From Aestuariibius violaceus (GTDB lineage: Bacteria > Pseudomonadota > Alphaproteobacteria > Rhodobacterales > Rhodobacteraceae), in assembly GCF_040779325.2 (NCBI RefSeq), contig NZ_JBFONT020000004.1, forward strand, positions 248,001-312,000: a stretch of DNA of 64,000 nt, read 5' to 3'. Below, piece after piece: positions 16,990 to 24,674 of this stretch. A model generated the notes under the pieces. That model was not told the DNA's origin. It saw only the letters and a program-made list of their open reading frames with translations, and made no database searches. Numbering within the stretch: position 1 is the first letter of the stretch; each line of letters opens with the position of its first letter. Position numbers and translations under genes: made by a program.

Positions 16990-17343
16990 TTAGCGGCTGA
17001 TGTAGAAGTCAGCGAAGGTCCGCTTGTCATTCTCAAGTGCAGCGCGGATCTGAACCAGTTCCGAAACGGTGTAGGCGCTGGGATCGAGACCAAGCTGAGC
17101 GGCCAGCTGCGAGTGACCGGCGGTGATGCCAACGCTTTGCGTGGAAACGACCGAGGAACGCTCGTTGATGTAGAAGTCGGACTGGGTCCGCTCTTCGGAT
17201 TCCAGCGCGGCGCGGATTTCGATCAGCTCAGCGACAGAGTAGCTGCCGGCGTCGAGGCCCAGCTGAGCGGCCAGTTGATCGCTTGCAAAAGCAGGAGCGG
17301 AGAAAGCGGCAGCAGCAACGGCGGCAAGTGCGAGGGTTTTCAT
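16990..17343 (-). CDS. Small exported protein with two 37-residue repeats
   Basis: 117 residues from the ATG of MKTLALAAVAAAAFSAPAFA; the upstream in-frame extension lacks sense as protein. Signal peptide cleavage is expected after AFA (residue 20). The mature protein is two near-identical units, residues 23-59 and 79-115, each of the form QLAAQLGLDxxxYxVxELxxIRAALExxxRTxxDFYI, joined by a Ser/Val/Thr/Gly-rich linker. No known enzyme motif is seen. The protein is likely periplasmic or surface-associated. A good Shine-Dalgarno (AAAGGACT) and a clear terminator suggest a well-expressed monocistronic gene. I do not recognise the family; similar short proteins seem common in Rhodobacteraceae. Confidence 0.8.
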   Translation of the reverse strand: MKTLALAAVAAAAFSAPAFASDQLAAQLGLDAGSYSVAELIEIRAALESEERTQSDFYINERSSVVSTQSVGITAGHSQLAAQLGLDPSAYTVSELVQIRAALENDKRTFADFYISR

Positions 17344-17699
17344 AATGTTAGTCCTTTCTAGCAGGTGACCCGAAGGTCTGGTTGTTTCGGTGCGAAAGCG
17401 TGTTGCCCTCGACACGGCTCAAAATGGGCCTGCCAGGCGATCTTGCCATCTGGCAAAAGTATAGAGACGTGATTGCAAAAATGCACATATACAACAAATT
17501 GTTTTCAAATGATAATTTTATGTGATCGCATTGAAACCTTCGCACTGAAATAAATCTGTGCGGAATCACGCGGTTCCGTGAGGTCATGTGACCGTTTCGC
17601 GACCCTTTGTGACAGTCTGGGGATGCGTCGAACGCAGCATTGTTCTATGCCGCACCCCGGTTTATGCCACCGCGAACGCCGGGACAGGAGCACCGACGC
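17344..17699. other. AT-rich divergent promoter region (small repeat protein / nhaA)
   Basis: About 355 bases between two divergent genes. Bases 17450-17560 are much richer in A/T than the surroundings. Three things stand out: AACAAATTGTT at 17493-17503, part of a 20-base motif shared with the RTX upstream region; GGTCATGTGACC at 17582-17593, an inverted repeat with a 2-base centre; and no ORF of credible composition. Confidence 0.6.
17491..17510. promoter_or_regulatory. Shared AT-rich motif C, copy 1
   Basis: Consensus ACAACAWATTGTTTTMAAAY: 17 of 20 bases equal those at 31251-31270 upstream of the RTX gene. The core AACA-N3-TGTT is an inverted repeat, as expected for a dimeric repressor or activator. 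Here it lies about 150 bases before the small repeat-protein gene and 190 before nhaA. Confidence 0.4.
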
Positions 17700-18998
17700 A
17701 TGTATCGGGTATGGAACTATGTCACCAATTACTCACTGCTTCTGATCGCGGGGGCCCTGATCGCACTCATCTGGGCGAATATTGACCCCCACTCTTATCA
17801 TCATACGGTTGAGTACCCGATCTGGTTTAATGATTTAATCGGCCTCGATTTTGAGTACTGGGCGAAGGCCTATGGCGAGGGCTACGAGAAGTACGGAGGT
17901 GACAGCGAAAAGGTCCTGTCCTTCCACTACCTCGTCAACGATCTTCTTATGGCGTTCTTCTTCGCCATCGCCGCCAAGGAAGTGTGGGAGGCGATCATCC
18001 TCCGCGACGGCGCATTGCGCGGCAAAAAGGCCGCCACCCCGCTTTTTGCGACCTTCGGCGGCATGGCCGGGCCTGTCGCCGTCTATCTGGGTCTCGCCTA
18101 CTTCGTCTTCGGCTCCGACACCTATGATGCCGTGGCCCGCGGCTGGGCGATCCCCACGGCAACCGATATCGCGTTCTCCTACCTCGTCGGCCGCATCGTC
18201 TTTGGCGCAGGGCACCCGGCGGTGCGTTTCCTGCTCCTGCTGGCCATCGCCGACGATGCAGCGGGCCTGATCATTCTTGCCGTCTTCTACCCAAGCGGAG
18301 AGCTTGCGCCGGTCTGGCTGCTGCTCTCGCTTGGGGCGGCCATCGGTGTCTTCGCCCTGTTCAACTGGCTGCCCCGGCGCCTTGACCGGGGCGATCAGGA
18401 CAGACGCTGGTCGACCTGGGCGCGCCACAAGCTGTCCTTCTGGCCATATCTCATCGCAGGCGCGCTCAGCTGGTACGGCTTTGCCGAAGCGGGGCTGCAC
18501 CCCGCCCTTGGCCTTCTGCCCATCGTCCCCACGATCCCCCATGCCGACCGCGCCTTCGGCATCTTCAGCGAGGCCGAGCAGTACCTGACCGACCTGCTGA
18601 ACCACATCGAACACATGCTGAAGCTGCCGGTGGAGTTCGTGCTGTTCTTCTTCGGCCTCCTGAATGCGGGCGTTGAGTTCTCCTCCATCGGGGATCCGAC
18701 ATGGCTTGTCCTGGCGGGGCTCCTGATCGGCAAGCCGTTCGGCGTGCTCCTGTTCGGCTGGATCGGCGCGCGAATGCTCAATCTCGGCCTGCCGCAGGGA
18801 ATGCGGATCGTCGACCTCTTCGTCATCGGCTGCGTCGCAGCGATCGGTTTTACCGTGTCGCTTTTCATTGCTGCTGTCGCGTTCGAGCCGGGGCCGGTCC
18901 AGGATGCCGCCAAGATGGGCGCGCTCTTCAGCTTCTTTGCCGCCGTCGTCGCAGTGTTGGCGGGCCGCCTCGCCCGCGTGGAGAAGCAGACCGCGTGA
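17700..18998 (+). CDS. nhaA: NhaA-family Na+/H+ antiporter
   Basis: 432 residues from the ATG of MYRVWNYVTNYSLLL; earlier in-frame starts are less likely because GACAGGAG precedes this one. NhaA exchanges two protons for one Na+ across the inner membrane. The ion-binding Asp pair is in LLLLAIADDAAGLIILAVFY and the conserved GWAIPTATDIAFSYLVGRIVFG stretch is present, as is the late FTVSLFIAAVAF helix. The protein is about 40 residues longer than E. coli NhaA; the extra length lies mainly in the first external loop (residues about 25-70, Asp/His/Tyr-rich), before VLSFHYLVNDLLMAFFF. Monocistronic by spacing. Confidence 0.92.
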   Translation: MYRVWNYVTNYSLLLIAGALIALIWANIDPHSYHHTVEYPIWFNDLIGLDFEYWAKAYGEGYEKYGGDSEKVLSFHYLVNDLLMAFFFAIAAKEVWEAIILRDGALRGKKAATPLFATFGGMAGPVAVYLGLAYFVFGSDTYDAVARGWAIPTATDIAFSYLVGRIVFGAGHPAVRFLLLLAIADDAAGLIILAVFYPSGELAPVWLLLSLGAAIGVFALFNWLPRRLDRGDQDRRWSTWARHKLSFWPYLIAGALSWYGFAEAGLHPALGLLPIVPTIPHADRAFGIFSEAEQYLTDLLNHIEHMLKLPVEFVLFFFGLLNAGVEFSSIGDPTWLVLAGLLIGKPFGVLLFGWIGARMLNLGLPQGMRIVDLFVIGCVAAIGFTVSLFIAAVAFEPGPVQDAAKMGALFSFFAAVVAVLAGRLARVEKQTA

Positions 18999-19082
18999 CG
19001 TTTCGCCCTCACACTCCCTTAACAGATTGGCGTATACTCCTTAAAAACGCCGCCCAGACGGCTTGAAGGCGAGCATACCCGG

Positions 19083-19736
19083 ATGCTGGAATTCGAAAAT
19101 GTCAGCAAGTCCTTCTGGACGGGTACCCAGCGCAAGGTGATCCTCGACCAGGTCTCCTTCCGGATCGAGCTTGGCAATTCGCTTGGCATCCTCGCACCCA
19201 ACGGCACGGGCAAGACGACGCTCATCAACATGATGGCGGGCCTTGAAAAGCCCGACGAAGGCGTCATCCGCCGCAACGCCCGCATTTCCTTCCCGCTGGG
19301 CTTCATGGGCGGGGTAACGACCAAGCACACCGGGACAGAAAACTGCCGCTATATCGCCCGTCTCTACGGCCTCGATCCCGATTATGTCGAAGCCTTCTCG
19401 CGCTGGATGTGCGGGCTGGATGAGTATTTCGACATGCCGCTTGGAACCTACAGTTCCGGCATGCGCGCCCGCTTCACGTTCTCGCTGATGCTGGCGCTCG
19501 ATTTCGATATGTACCTCATCGACGAGGGGATGCCGGCAACCACGGATGTGGAATTCAACCGCAAGGCCGGCAGGATCATGCGCGATCGGCTCGAAACCAC
19601 CACGGTGGTGATCGTCTCGCACCAGCCTGAGACGCTTGAAAAGTTTGCGCGCAGCGCCGCCGTGCTCCAAGACGGTAGACTACACATGTTCGATACGCTG
19701 GAAGAGGCAAAAGCGCTCTATGACTTCCAAGCCTAA
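19083..19736 (+). CDS. Polysaccharide export ABC transporter ATPase (KpsT/CtrD type)
   Basis: 217 residues, the length of KpsT-type ATPases that power capsule or related glycan export with a KpsM permease. Walker A is LAPNGTGKTT at about 37-46 (the first P-loop Gly is Ala), signature YSSGMRARFTFSLML, Walker B MYLIDEG, and the H-loop VIVSHQPETL. The lineage-typical segments IRRNARISFPLGFMGG and CRYIARLYGLDPDYVEAFSRWM are present. The next gene, a KpsE-like protein, overlaps by 17 bases. No KpsM permease lies next to it; the only one in the window is at 61998-62801, with its own KpsT. Confidence 0.9.
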   Translation: MLEFENVSKSFWTGTQRKVILDQVSFRIELGNSLGILAPNGTGKTTLINMMAGLEKPDEGVIRRNARISFPLGFMGGVTTKHTGTENCRYIARLYGLDPDYVEAFSRWMCGLDEYFDMPLGTYSSGMRARFTFSLMLALDFDMYLIDEGMPATTDVEFNRKAGRIMRDRLETTTVVIVSHQPETLEKFARSAAVLQDGRLHMFDTLEEAKALYDFQA

Positions 19737-21210
19737 AGCCGCCAAGTTCAACATCCGCCGGGTCCCCAAGGCCCCGCCCGCCGACGCCGCATCTTCCGCC
19801 GCGGCCGAGCCTCCGGCCGAGGAAAAGCTGACCGGTCGCCAGCTGCGCACCGCGCGCCGGATCGCTGCCAAGCACGGGCTCAAGGTCAGCTCCGATCTCG
19901 ATGCGGTCAAGCAGCTGCGCGCCCGCGGGATCGATCCGTTCAGCCGGTCCGCCATCCTAGAACTGGTCGTACCAGAGGATCAGAAGCCCAAGGATGAGGT
20001 GAAGCTGCCCCAGGCGCAGCCCAGGAACCTGCCCGAAAAACGCAAGCCAAAGCCAATGGACCGCGCGGCCGAGGTCATGCAGATGCAGCGCGACATCGTG
20101 CGCCGCCGCCGCGCCAATATCGCGATGCTGTTCTCGCGGCTTGCGGTATTCGTGTTCCTGCCAACCGCGCTCTTCGGTTACTACTTCTACGAAATGGCAA
20201 CGCCGATGTACGCGACCCATTCGGAGTTCGTCGTCACCAAGGCGGAATCCCAGAACGCCGCGGCGGGCTTCGGCAGCCTCTTCCAGGGTACGGGCCTCGC
20301 CACCCAGCAGGACAGCGTCGGCGTCCAGTCCTTCCTACAATCGCGCGAGGCGCTTCTGCGGCTGGACGAAGAGCACGGCTTCCGCGCCCATTTCAGTCAG
20401 GACTGGATCGATCCCCTCCAGCGCCTCGATCCCGAGGCCACGATGGAGGAATCGTTCGACGTCTATAGTGACCACGTCAAGATCGGCTACGACCCCAGTG
20501 AAGGCCTGCTCAGGATGGAGGTGATCGCCGCCGATCCCGAAACCAGCGTCACCTTCTCCCGCGCGCTCATCGATTATGCCGAGGCCGAGGTCGATCTTCT
20601 GACCCAACGCGTCCGCGAGGATCAGATGTCGGGCGCCCGCGAAAGCTATGAAGAGGCCGAGGCGCGCCGGGCAGCGGCGCTGGGCGTGCTCGAGCGGCTC
20701 CAGGCCGAGGTGCAGTCGATCGACCCGGTCGGCGAAACCGCAGCACTCGTCGGGCAGATCTCGACGCTGGAAAGCCAGATGCAGACCAAGCAGCTGGAGC
20801 TTCAGTCTTTCCTCAGCGCGCAGCGCCCGAACGAGGCGGCCGTTGCAGCGGTGCGCGGCGATATCGCCCGGATCGAAAGCCTGATTGCCGACCTGCGTCA
20901 GCGGGCGACCCGCGCCAATGTCCAGGGGATCAGCCAGGCCGCCAAGAATGCCGAGCTTCGCACAGCCGAGGAGAACTACCAGTTCCAGACGGTCATGGTT
21001 CAGGCGGCCCTCCAGCAGATGGAGACCGCCCGCATCGAAGCCAACCGCCAGCGCAGCTACCTCTCGCTCAACGTGGAACCCATCGCGCCGGATGAGGCGA
21101 CCTACCCGCGCGCCTTCGAGAACACGCTCCTCGTCTTTCTGATTTTTTCGGGGGTCTACCTGATGATCTCGCTCACCGCGTCGATCCTGCGGGAACAGGT
21201 CTCGTCCTAG
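19720..21210 (+). CDS. Capsule polysaccharide export inner-membrane protein (KpsE/CtrB type)
   Basis: 496 residues from the ATG of MTSKPKAAKFNIRRVP, overlapping the ATPase gene. A long basic, Ala/Pro-rich cytoplasmic N-terminus (about 130 residues) precedes a first membrane helix (LAVFVFLPTALFGYYFY), a periplasmic Wzz-like domain beginning MYATHSEFVVTKAESQNAAAG, a long coiled coil (about residues 290-430), and a second helix near the C-terminus (LLVFLIFSGVYLMISL). KpsE-type proteins bridge the ABC transporter to the outer-membrane polysaccharide channel. No outer-membrane KpsD/CtrA gene lies beside it. Confidence 0.88.
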   Translation: MTSKPKAAKFNIRRVPKAPPADAASSAAAEPPAEEKLTGRQLRTARRIAAKHGLKVSSDLDAVKQLRARGIDPFSRSAILELVVPEDQKPKDEVKLPQAQPRNLPEKRKPKPMDRAAEVMQMQRDIVRRRRANIAMLFSRLAVFVFLPTALFGYYFYEMATPMYATHSEFVVTKAESQNAAAGFGSLFQGTGLATQQDSVGVQSFLQSREALLRLDEEHGFRAHFSQDWIDPLQRLDPEATMEESFDVYSDHVKIGYDPSEGLLRMEVIAADPETSVTFSRALIDYAEAEVDLLTQRVREDQMSGARESYEEAEARRAAALGVLERLQAEVQSIDPVGETAALVGQISTLESQMQTKQLELQSFLSAQRPNEAAVAAVRGDIARIESLIADLRQRATRANVQGISQAAKNAELRTAEENYQFQTVMVQAALQQMETARIEANRQRSYLSLNVEPIAPDEATYPRAFENTLLVFLIFSGVYLMISLTASILREQVSS

Positions 21211-21225
21211 GCGATACGGCGCAAC

Positions 21226-22563
21226 ATGGAACGGATCCCACGGCTATTCGCCCACGCCCTTGCGGCCCTCCTCGCCTGCGCGCTCCTGCTCGCCGGCGCC
21301 GCCGTGCACGCCCAGGATAACGGCACCCAACCCGAAGGCCCGATCTCGGTCGATGGCGACGCCGGAACCGACGCTGCCATCGCCCAGCGGATGCGCGACA
21401 TCCTCGAAGAACTCGGTGGGTTCGAAGATGTCACCGTCACCGTCCGCTCCGGCGTCGTCACCCTGCGCGGGGAAACCGCCGAAACCGCCGACGTCGCCGA
21501 GCTCAGCGCTCTTGCCGCCCGGGTCGACGGTGTCGTGCAGGTCCGCAACGAGGTGCAGGCAACCTCCGATGTGGTCCGCCGCCTCGACCCCGCGCTCGAC
21601 CGGCTCTATGCCCGCCTCAACCAGATGGTCGGGGCGCTGCCGCTTTTTCTTGTGGCGCTGGCCGTCTTCCTGGGCATCCTGTTTCTCGGCCTCGCCATCG
21701 CCCGGATGCGCCAGCCCTGGGACCGCCTCGCCCCCAACAGCTTCATCTCCGACATCTACCGCCAGATCGCGCGCCTCGTCTTCCTGATCGCGGCCCTCGT
21801 CATCGCGCTCGACATCATGGGGGCGACGGCCCTCCTCAGCACGATCCTCGGCGCCGCGGGGATCATCGGCCTCGCCATCGGTTTCGCCGTTCGCGACACG
21901 GTGGAAAACTTCATCGCCTCGATCATGCTCAGCTTCCGTCAGCCGTTCCGCCCCAACGACGTCGTCCAGATCGAAGGGCAGGAGATGGGCAAAGTGATCC
22001 GCCTCACCAGCCGCGCCACGATCCTGCTCAGCTTCGACGGCAACCATATCCGCATCCCGAACTCGACGGTCTTCAAAAGCCGGATGACCAATTTCACCCG
22101 CAACCCCGAACGCCGCTTCCTCTTCGAAATCGGCGTCGCCTCCGATGCCGATCTCGATAAGATCCGCAACCTTGCGACCGAGGTGGTCGAGGGGCTGCCG
22201 TTCACGCTTGCCAATCCCGCGCCGCTGGTCTGGATCGACCGGATCGGCGACGGGGCGATCTTCCTCACCGTCACCGGCTGGATCGACCAGCGCGAAACCT
22301 CCCTGCCGCGGGCCAAGGGCGAAGCGCTGCGGCTCGTCAAGGACGCGATCGAGGCCGCAGGCGTCGAGGTCCCCGACACGACCTACCGCATCCAGATGAT
22401 CCAGCCGCAGGCCGCCGCCCCCCACCCCGCCGGCCCGCCCGAGGCCGAGGGTCCGCCCGATGTCACCGCCGATGTCGAAGATGCCCTCGACCGTATTATC
22501 GAGGATGAACGCGGCGATGAGGCCAAGCCCGACCTCCTCTCGGAAGACGCTCCCGAGGAATGA
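21226..22563 (+). CDS. Mechanosensitive channel of the MscS family with N-terminal BON domain
   Basis: 445 residues. A signal peptide (about 1-29, ending VHAQD) is followed by a BON domain (about 45-115; FEDVTVTVRSGVVTLRGETAETADV and VDGVVQVRNEVQ), membrane helices from about 135 to 235, and the MscS pore helix and beta domain (AAGIIGLAIGFAVRDTVENFIASIMLSFRQPF read in parts, then NDVVQIEGQEMGKVIRLTSRATIL and IRIPNSTVFKSRMTNFTRNPERR). It should open under membrane tension in osmotic downshock. The BON domain may bind lipid or peptidoglycan. The Pro/Glu/Asp-rich tail of about 60 residues is not conserved in MscS. It lies 15 bases after the KpsE-like gene and may be in the same transcript. Confidence 0.9.
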   Translation: MERIPRLFAHALAALLACALLLAGAAVHAQDNGTQPEGPISVDGDAGTDAAIAQRMRDILEELGGFEDVTVTVRSGVVTLRGETAETADVAELSALAARVDGVVQVRNEVQATSDVVRRLDPALDRLYARLNQMVGALPLFLVALAVFLGILFLGLAIARMRQPWDRLAPNSFISDIYRQIARLVFLIAALVIALDIMGATALLSTILGAAGIIGLAIGFAVRDTVENFIASIMLSFRQPFRPNDVVQIEGQEMGKVIRLTSRATILLSFDGNHIRIPNSTVFKSRMTNFTRNPERRFLFEIGVASDADLDKIRNLATEVVEGLPFTLANPAPLVWIDRIGDGAIFLTVTGWIDQRETSLPRAKGEALRLVKDAIEAAGVEVPDTTYRIQMIQPQAAAPHPAGPPEAEGPPDVTADVEDALDRIIEDERGDEAKPDLLSEDAPEE

Positions 22564-22625
22564 CCAAACACCCCCGATCAGATCTTGCGCCGTTCCGTCC
22601 TGCCCGCTAAGAGGCACGTCGTCAT

Positions 22626-22700
22626 TGGGGTGTAGCCAAGTGGTAAGGCAGCGGTTTTTGGTACCGTGTATCGTAGGTTCGAATCCTACCACCCCAGCCA
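22626..22700 (+). tRNA. tRNA-Gln (anticodon TTG)
   Basis: 75 bases including encoded CCA. The acceptor stem TGGGGTG pairs with CACCCCA. The anticodon loop TTTTGGT gives anticodon TTG. The T arm GTAGGTTCGAATCCTAC is perfect. It lies between the MscS gene and the methyltransferase gene. Confidence 0.96.
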
Positions 22701-22732
22701 GACACCTCCCCCGGCGCGCCATTCTGGCTGCA

Positions 22733-23359
22733 TCACGGCCTCTCCAGTGGGAAAGATGCGTCTTTCTGCGCGAGCCAGACCGTAAGAAAACCGCAATCCG
22801 GGTCCTCAACGACATGATCCACAACGGCAAAGCCGTGTTGCTTCAGCAAGGCCCGATACTCGTCCTCGTCAAGGCTTGAGTGATAGAGGGCTTCCCCCTC
22901 GAACTCACCCAGCGCGTCTCCATACCGCGGACCGCTCGTAAAGATCAGCGCCGCCCCGGGCGCGGCGTGCCGTTCGAAGACAGCAAACATTCCGCGCTGA
23001 TCCTCCGGCGTCAGGTGGAAGGTGCTGTTCCAGGCCAGGATCCCGTCGAACGCCATATCCAGGCGGAGGGCCCGCATATCGGCGGTGATCCAGGTGGCGC
23101 CGGGAACCCTCCCCTGTGCGATCTCGATCAATTCCTGGGACCCGTCGACCCCGACAACCTCACTCCCCGTCTCCAGCAGGTATCGGCCGATCGGCTCGCC
23201 GGACCCGCAGCCCAGATCCAGTACGGACGGCGCGTCGGGCAGTCGTTGCAGGAACCGATCGATCCAGACCTTCTCCGTCAAATGCCGCCCGCGGCGCGCC
23301 ACCCAGGCACGCGCATGGCTGCGGTAAAGCTCTATCACCCGATCGGCTGGCGACTTCAT
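22733..23359 (-). CDS. Class I SAM-dependent methyltransferase
   Basis: 208 residues. SAM motif I is VLDLGCGSGEPIGRYLLE (about 45-62), followed by the acidic residue in VVGVDGSQELI, motif II FDGILAWNSTFHLTPEDQ, and PGAALIFTSGP. The later GEALYHSSLDEDEYRALLKQHGF is typical of small-molecule methyltransferases of the Methyltransf_25/11 group. Substrate unknown. It is convergent with the tRNA-Gln and MscS genes and divergent from the TAXI solute-binding gene. Cytoplasmic, no export signal. Confidence 0.85.
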   Translation of the reverse strand: MKSPADRVIELYRSHARAWVARRGRHLTEKVWIDRFLQRLPDAPSVLDLGCGSGEPIGRYLLETGSEVVGVDGSQELIEIAQGRVPGATWITADMRALRLDMAFDGILAWNSTFHLTPEDQRGMFAVFERHAAPGAALIFTSGPRYGDALGEFEGEALYHSSLDEDEYRALLKQHGFAVVDHVVEDPDCGFLTVWLAQKDASFPLERP

Positions 23360-23586
23360 AGCTCATACCTAACCGCCCTCGGACCGCCTGCCAAAGGGAG
23401 GCGTCTGTGCGTGTTCCGGCACACGCGACCCGCCAGATGGGCAGCCTTCTACCCAGACTTACGCAACTATTCGCCAATTTTTGAAACGGACTACGTCTTG
23501 AAGCTTTAGGTCTGCTGTCGTTACCTGCAGGCCGATGGAAGTCCAGGTGCGACAAAACGTGCCTGTAAAGACCAATGGGAGGTCAC

Positions 23587-24564
23587 ATGAAGATCGTTTA
23601 CCTCGCCGTTTCGACGGCTCTCCTCGCGGGCACAGCGGTCGCGCAAGATCGCGAAGGCTGGCCCGACAGCTTTACCGTCGGCACTGCCAGCCAGGGCGGC
23701 ACCTATTTTGCCTACGGCTCCGGCTGGGCCAACCTCGTCGCCGAAGAACTCGGCCTCACCGGCGCCGGCGAAGTCACCGGCGGCCCGATGCAGAACATGG
23801 CGCTTGTCCACACCGGCGACGCGCAGTTCGGCATGACCACGATGGGCCCCGCCGCGGAATCCATCGCCGGCACCAACCCGATCGCCCCGGGCCTGCAGAT
23901 GGACAATGCCTGCGCGATGTTCCCGATGTACCAGACGCCCTTCAGCGTCACCGCGCTCTCCTCCTCGGGGATCGAAAGCATCGCCGACATCCCCGACGGC
24001 GCGCGGATCGGCTTCGGCCCGGCCGGGTCGACCTCCGACACCTACTTCCCCCGCATGATGGAAGAGCTCGGCGTCAACTTCGAACGCCGCAACGGCGGCT
24101 GGTCCGACCTCGGCGGCCAGCTTCAGGACGGCCTGCTCGACGTCATCGCCTTCGCCGCGGGCGTGCCCGTCCCGGCCGTCAGCCAGTTGGAAGTCCAGAC
24201 CGACGTGAACATCATCGAGTTCACCGAGGACGAGCAGGCGACGATCCTCGGGGCGTTCCCCGTTTCGGAATTCATGATCGCCGCCGACACCTACACCACG
24301 CTCGAGGAAGACGCGCGGTCGGTGTCGATGTGGAACTTCGCCATCGCCAATTGCGACCTTCCGGCCAGCTTCGTGAAGGCCGCGGTCGACGTGGTGATGT
24401 CCGATAACGAGCGGATGGTGAACATCCACCGCGCCGCCCGCTCCACCCTGCCCGAGAACTGGGACAAGAACGCGGGCGTCCTGCCCTGGCATCCCGGCGC
24501 GGCCGAATGGTTCGCTGAAAATGCGGGCGCAGAAATCCCGGCCGATCAGATCTTCGGGAACTGA
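23587..24564 (+). CDS. TAXI-family TRAP transporter solute-binding protein
   Basis: 325 residues from the ATG of MKIVYLAVSTALLAGTAVAQ, 5 bases after tgggaggtc. Signal peptide, cleaved after AVA. The TAXI signature appears as FTVGTASQGGTYFAYGSGWA and later IGFGPAGSTSDTYFPRMME. It is a periplasmic binding protein that delivers a small organic anion to the fused TRAP permease encoded next. TAXI proteins studied bind glutamate or 2-oxoacids; the ligand here is unknown. A strong hairpin at 24581-24611 separates it from the permease gene, as expected when binding protein is made in excess. Confidence 0.92.
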   Translation: MKIVYLAVSTALLAGTAVAQDREGWPDSFTVGTASQGGTYFAYGSGWANLVAEELGLTGAGEVTGGPMQNMALVHTGDAQFGMTTMGPAAESIAGTNPIAPGLQMDNACAMFPMYQTPFSVTALSSSGIESIADIPDGARIGFGPAGSTSDTYFPRMMEELGVNFERRNGGWSDLGGQLQDGLLDVIAFAAGVPVPAVSQLEVQTDVNIIEFTEDEQATILGAFPVSEFMIAADTYTTLEEDARSVSMWNFAIANCDLPASFVKAAVDVVMSDNERMVNIHRAARSTLPENWDKNAGVLPWHPGAAEWFAENAGAEIPADQIFGN

Positions 24565-24580
24565 TCGCGCCTGACGGACC

Positions 24581-24611
24581 GGGTCCGCCCGTCCCAGCGG
24601 CGGGCGGACCC
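24581..24611 (+). terminator. Strong hairpin between TAXI binding protein and permease genes
   Basis: A perfect 11-bp G/C-rich stem, gggtccgcccg with cgggcggaccc, around a 9-base loop. No U-run follows. It is better read as a 3'-end stabiliser or partial block than as a full terminator. Confidence 0.5.
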
Positions 24612-24674
24612 ATATGTTGAGACCAGGGCCGGGGGAGGGTCCGCGATCCAAGTCGGATCGCATCGCGGGGAGGC

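Noticed and set aside
23360..23586. Sigma54 (-24/-12) promoter before the TAXI binding-protein gene
   Set aside because: No TGGCAC-N5-TTGC-like pair at the right spacing was found.
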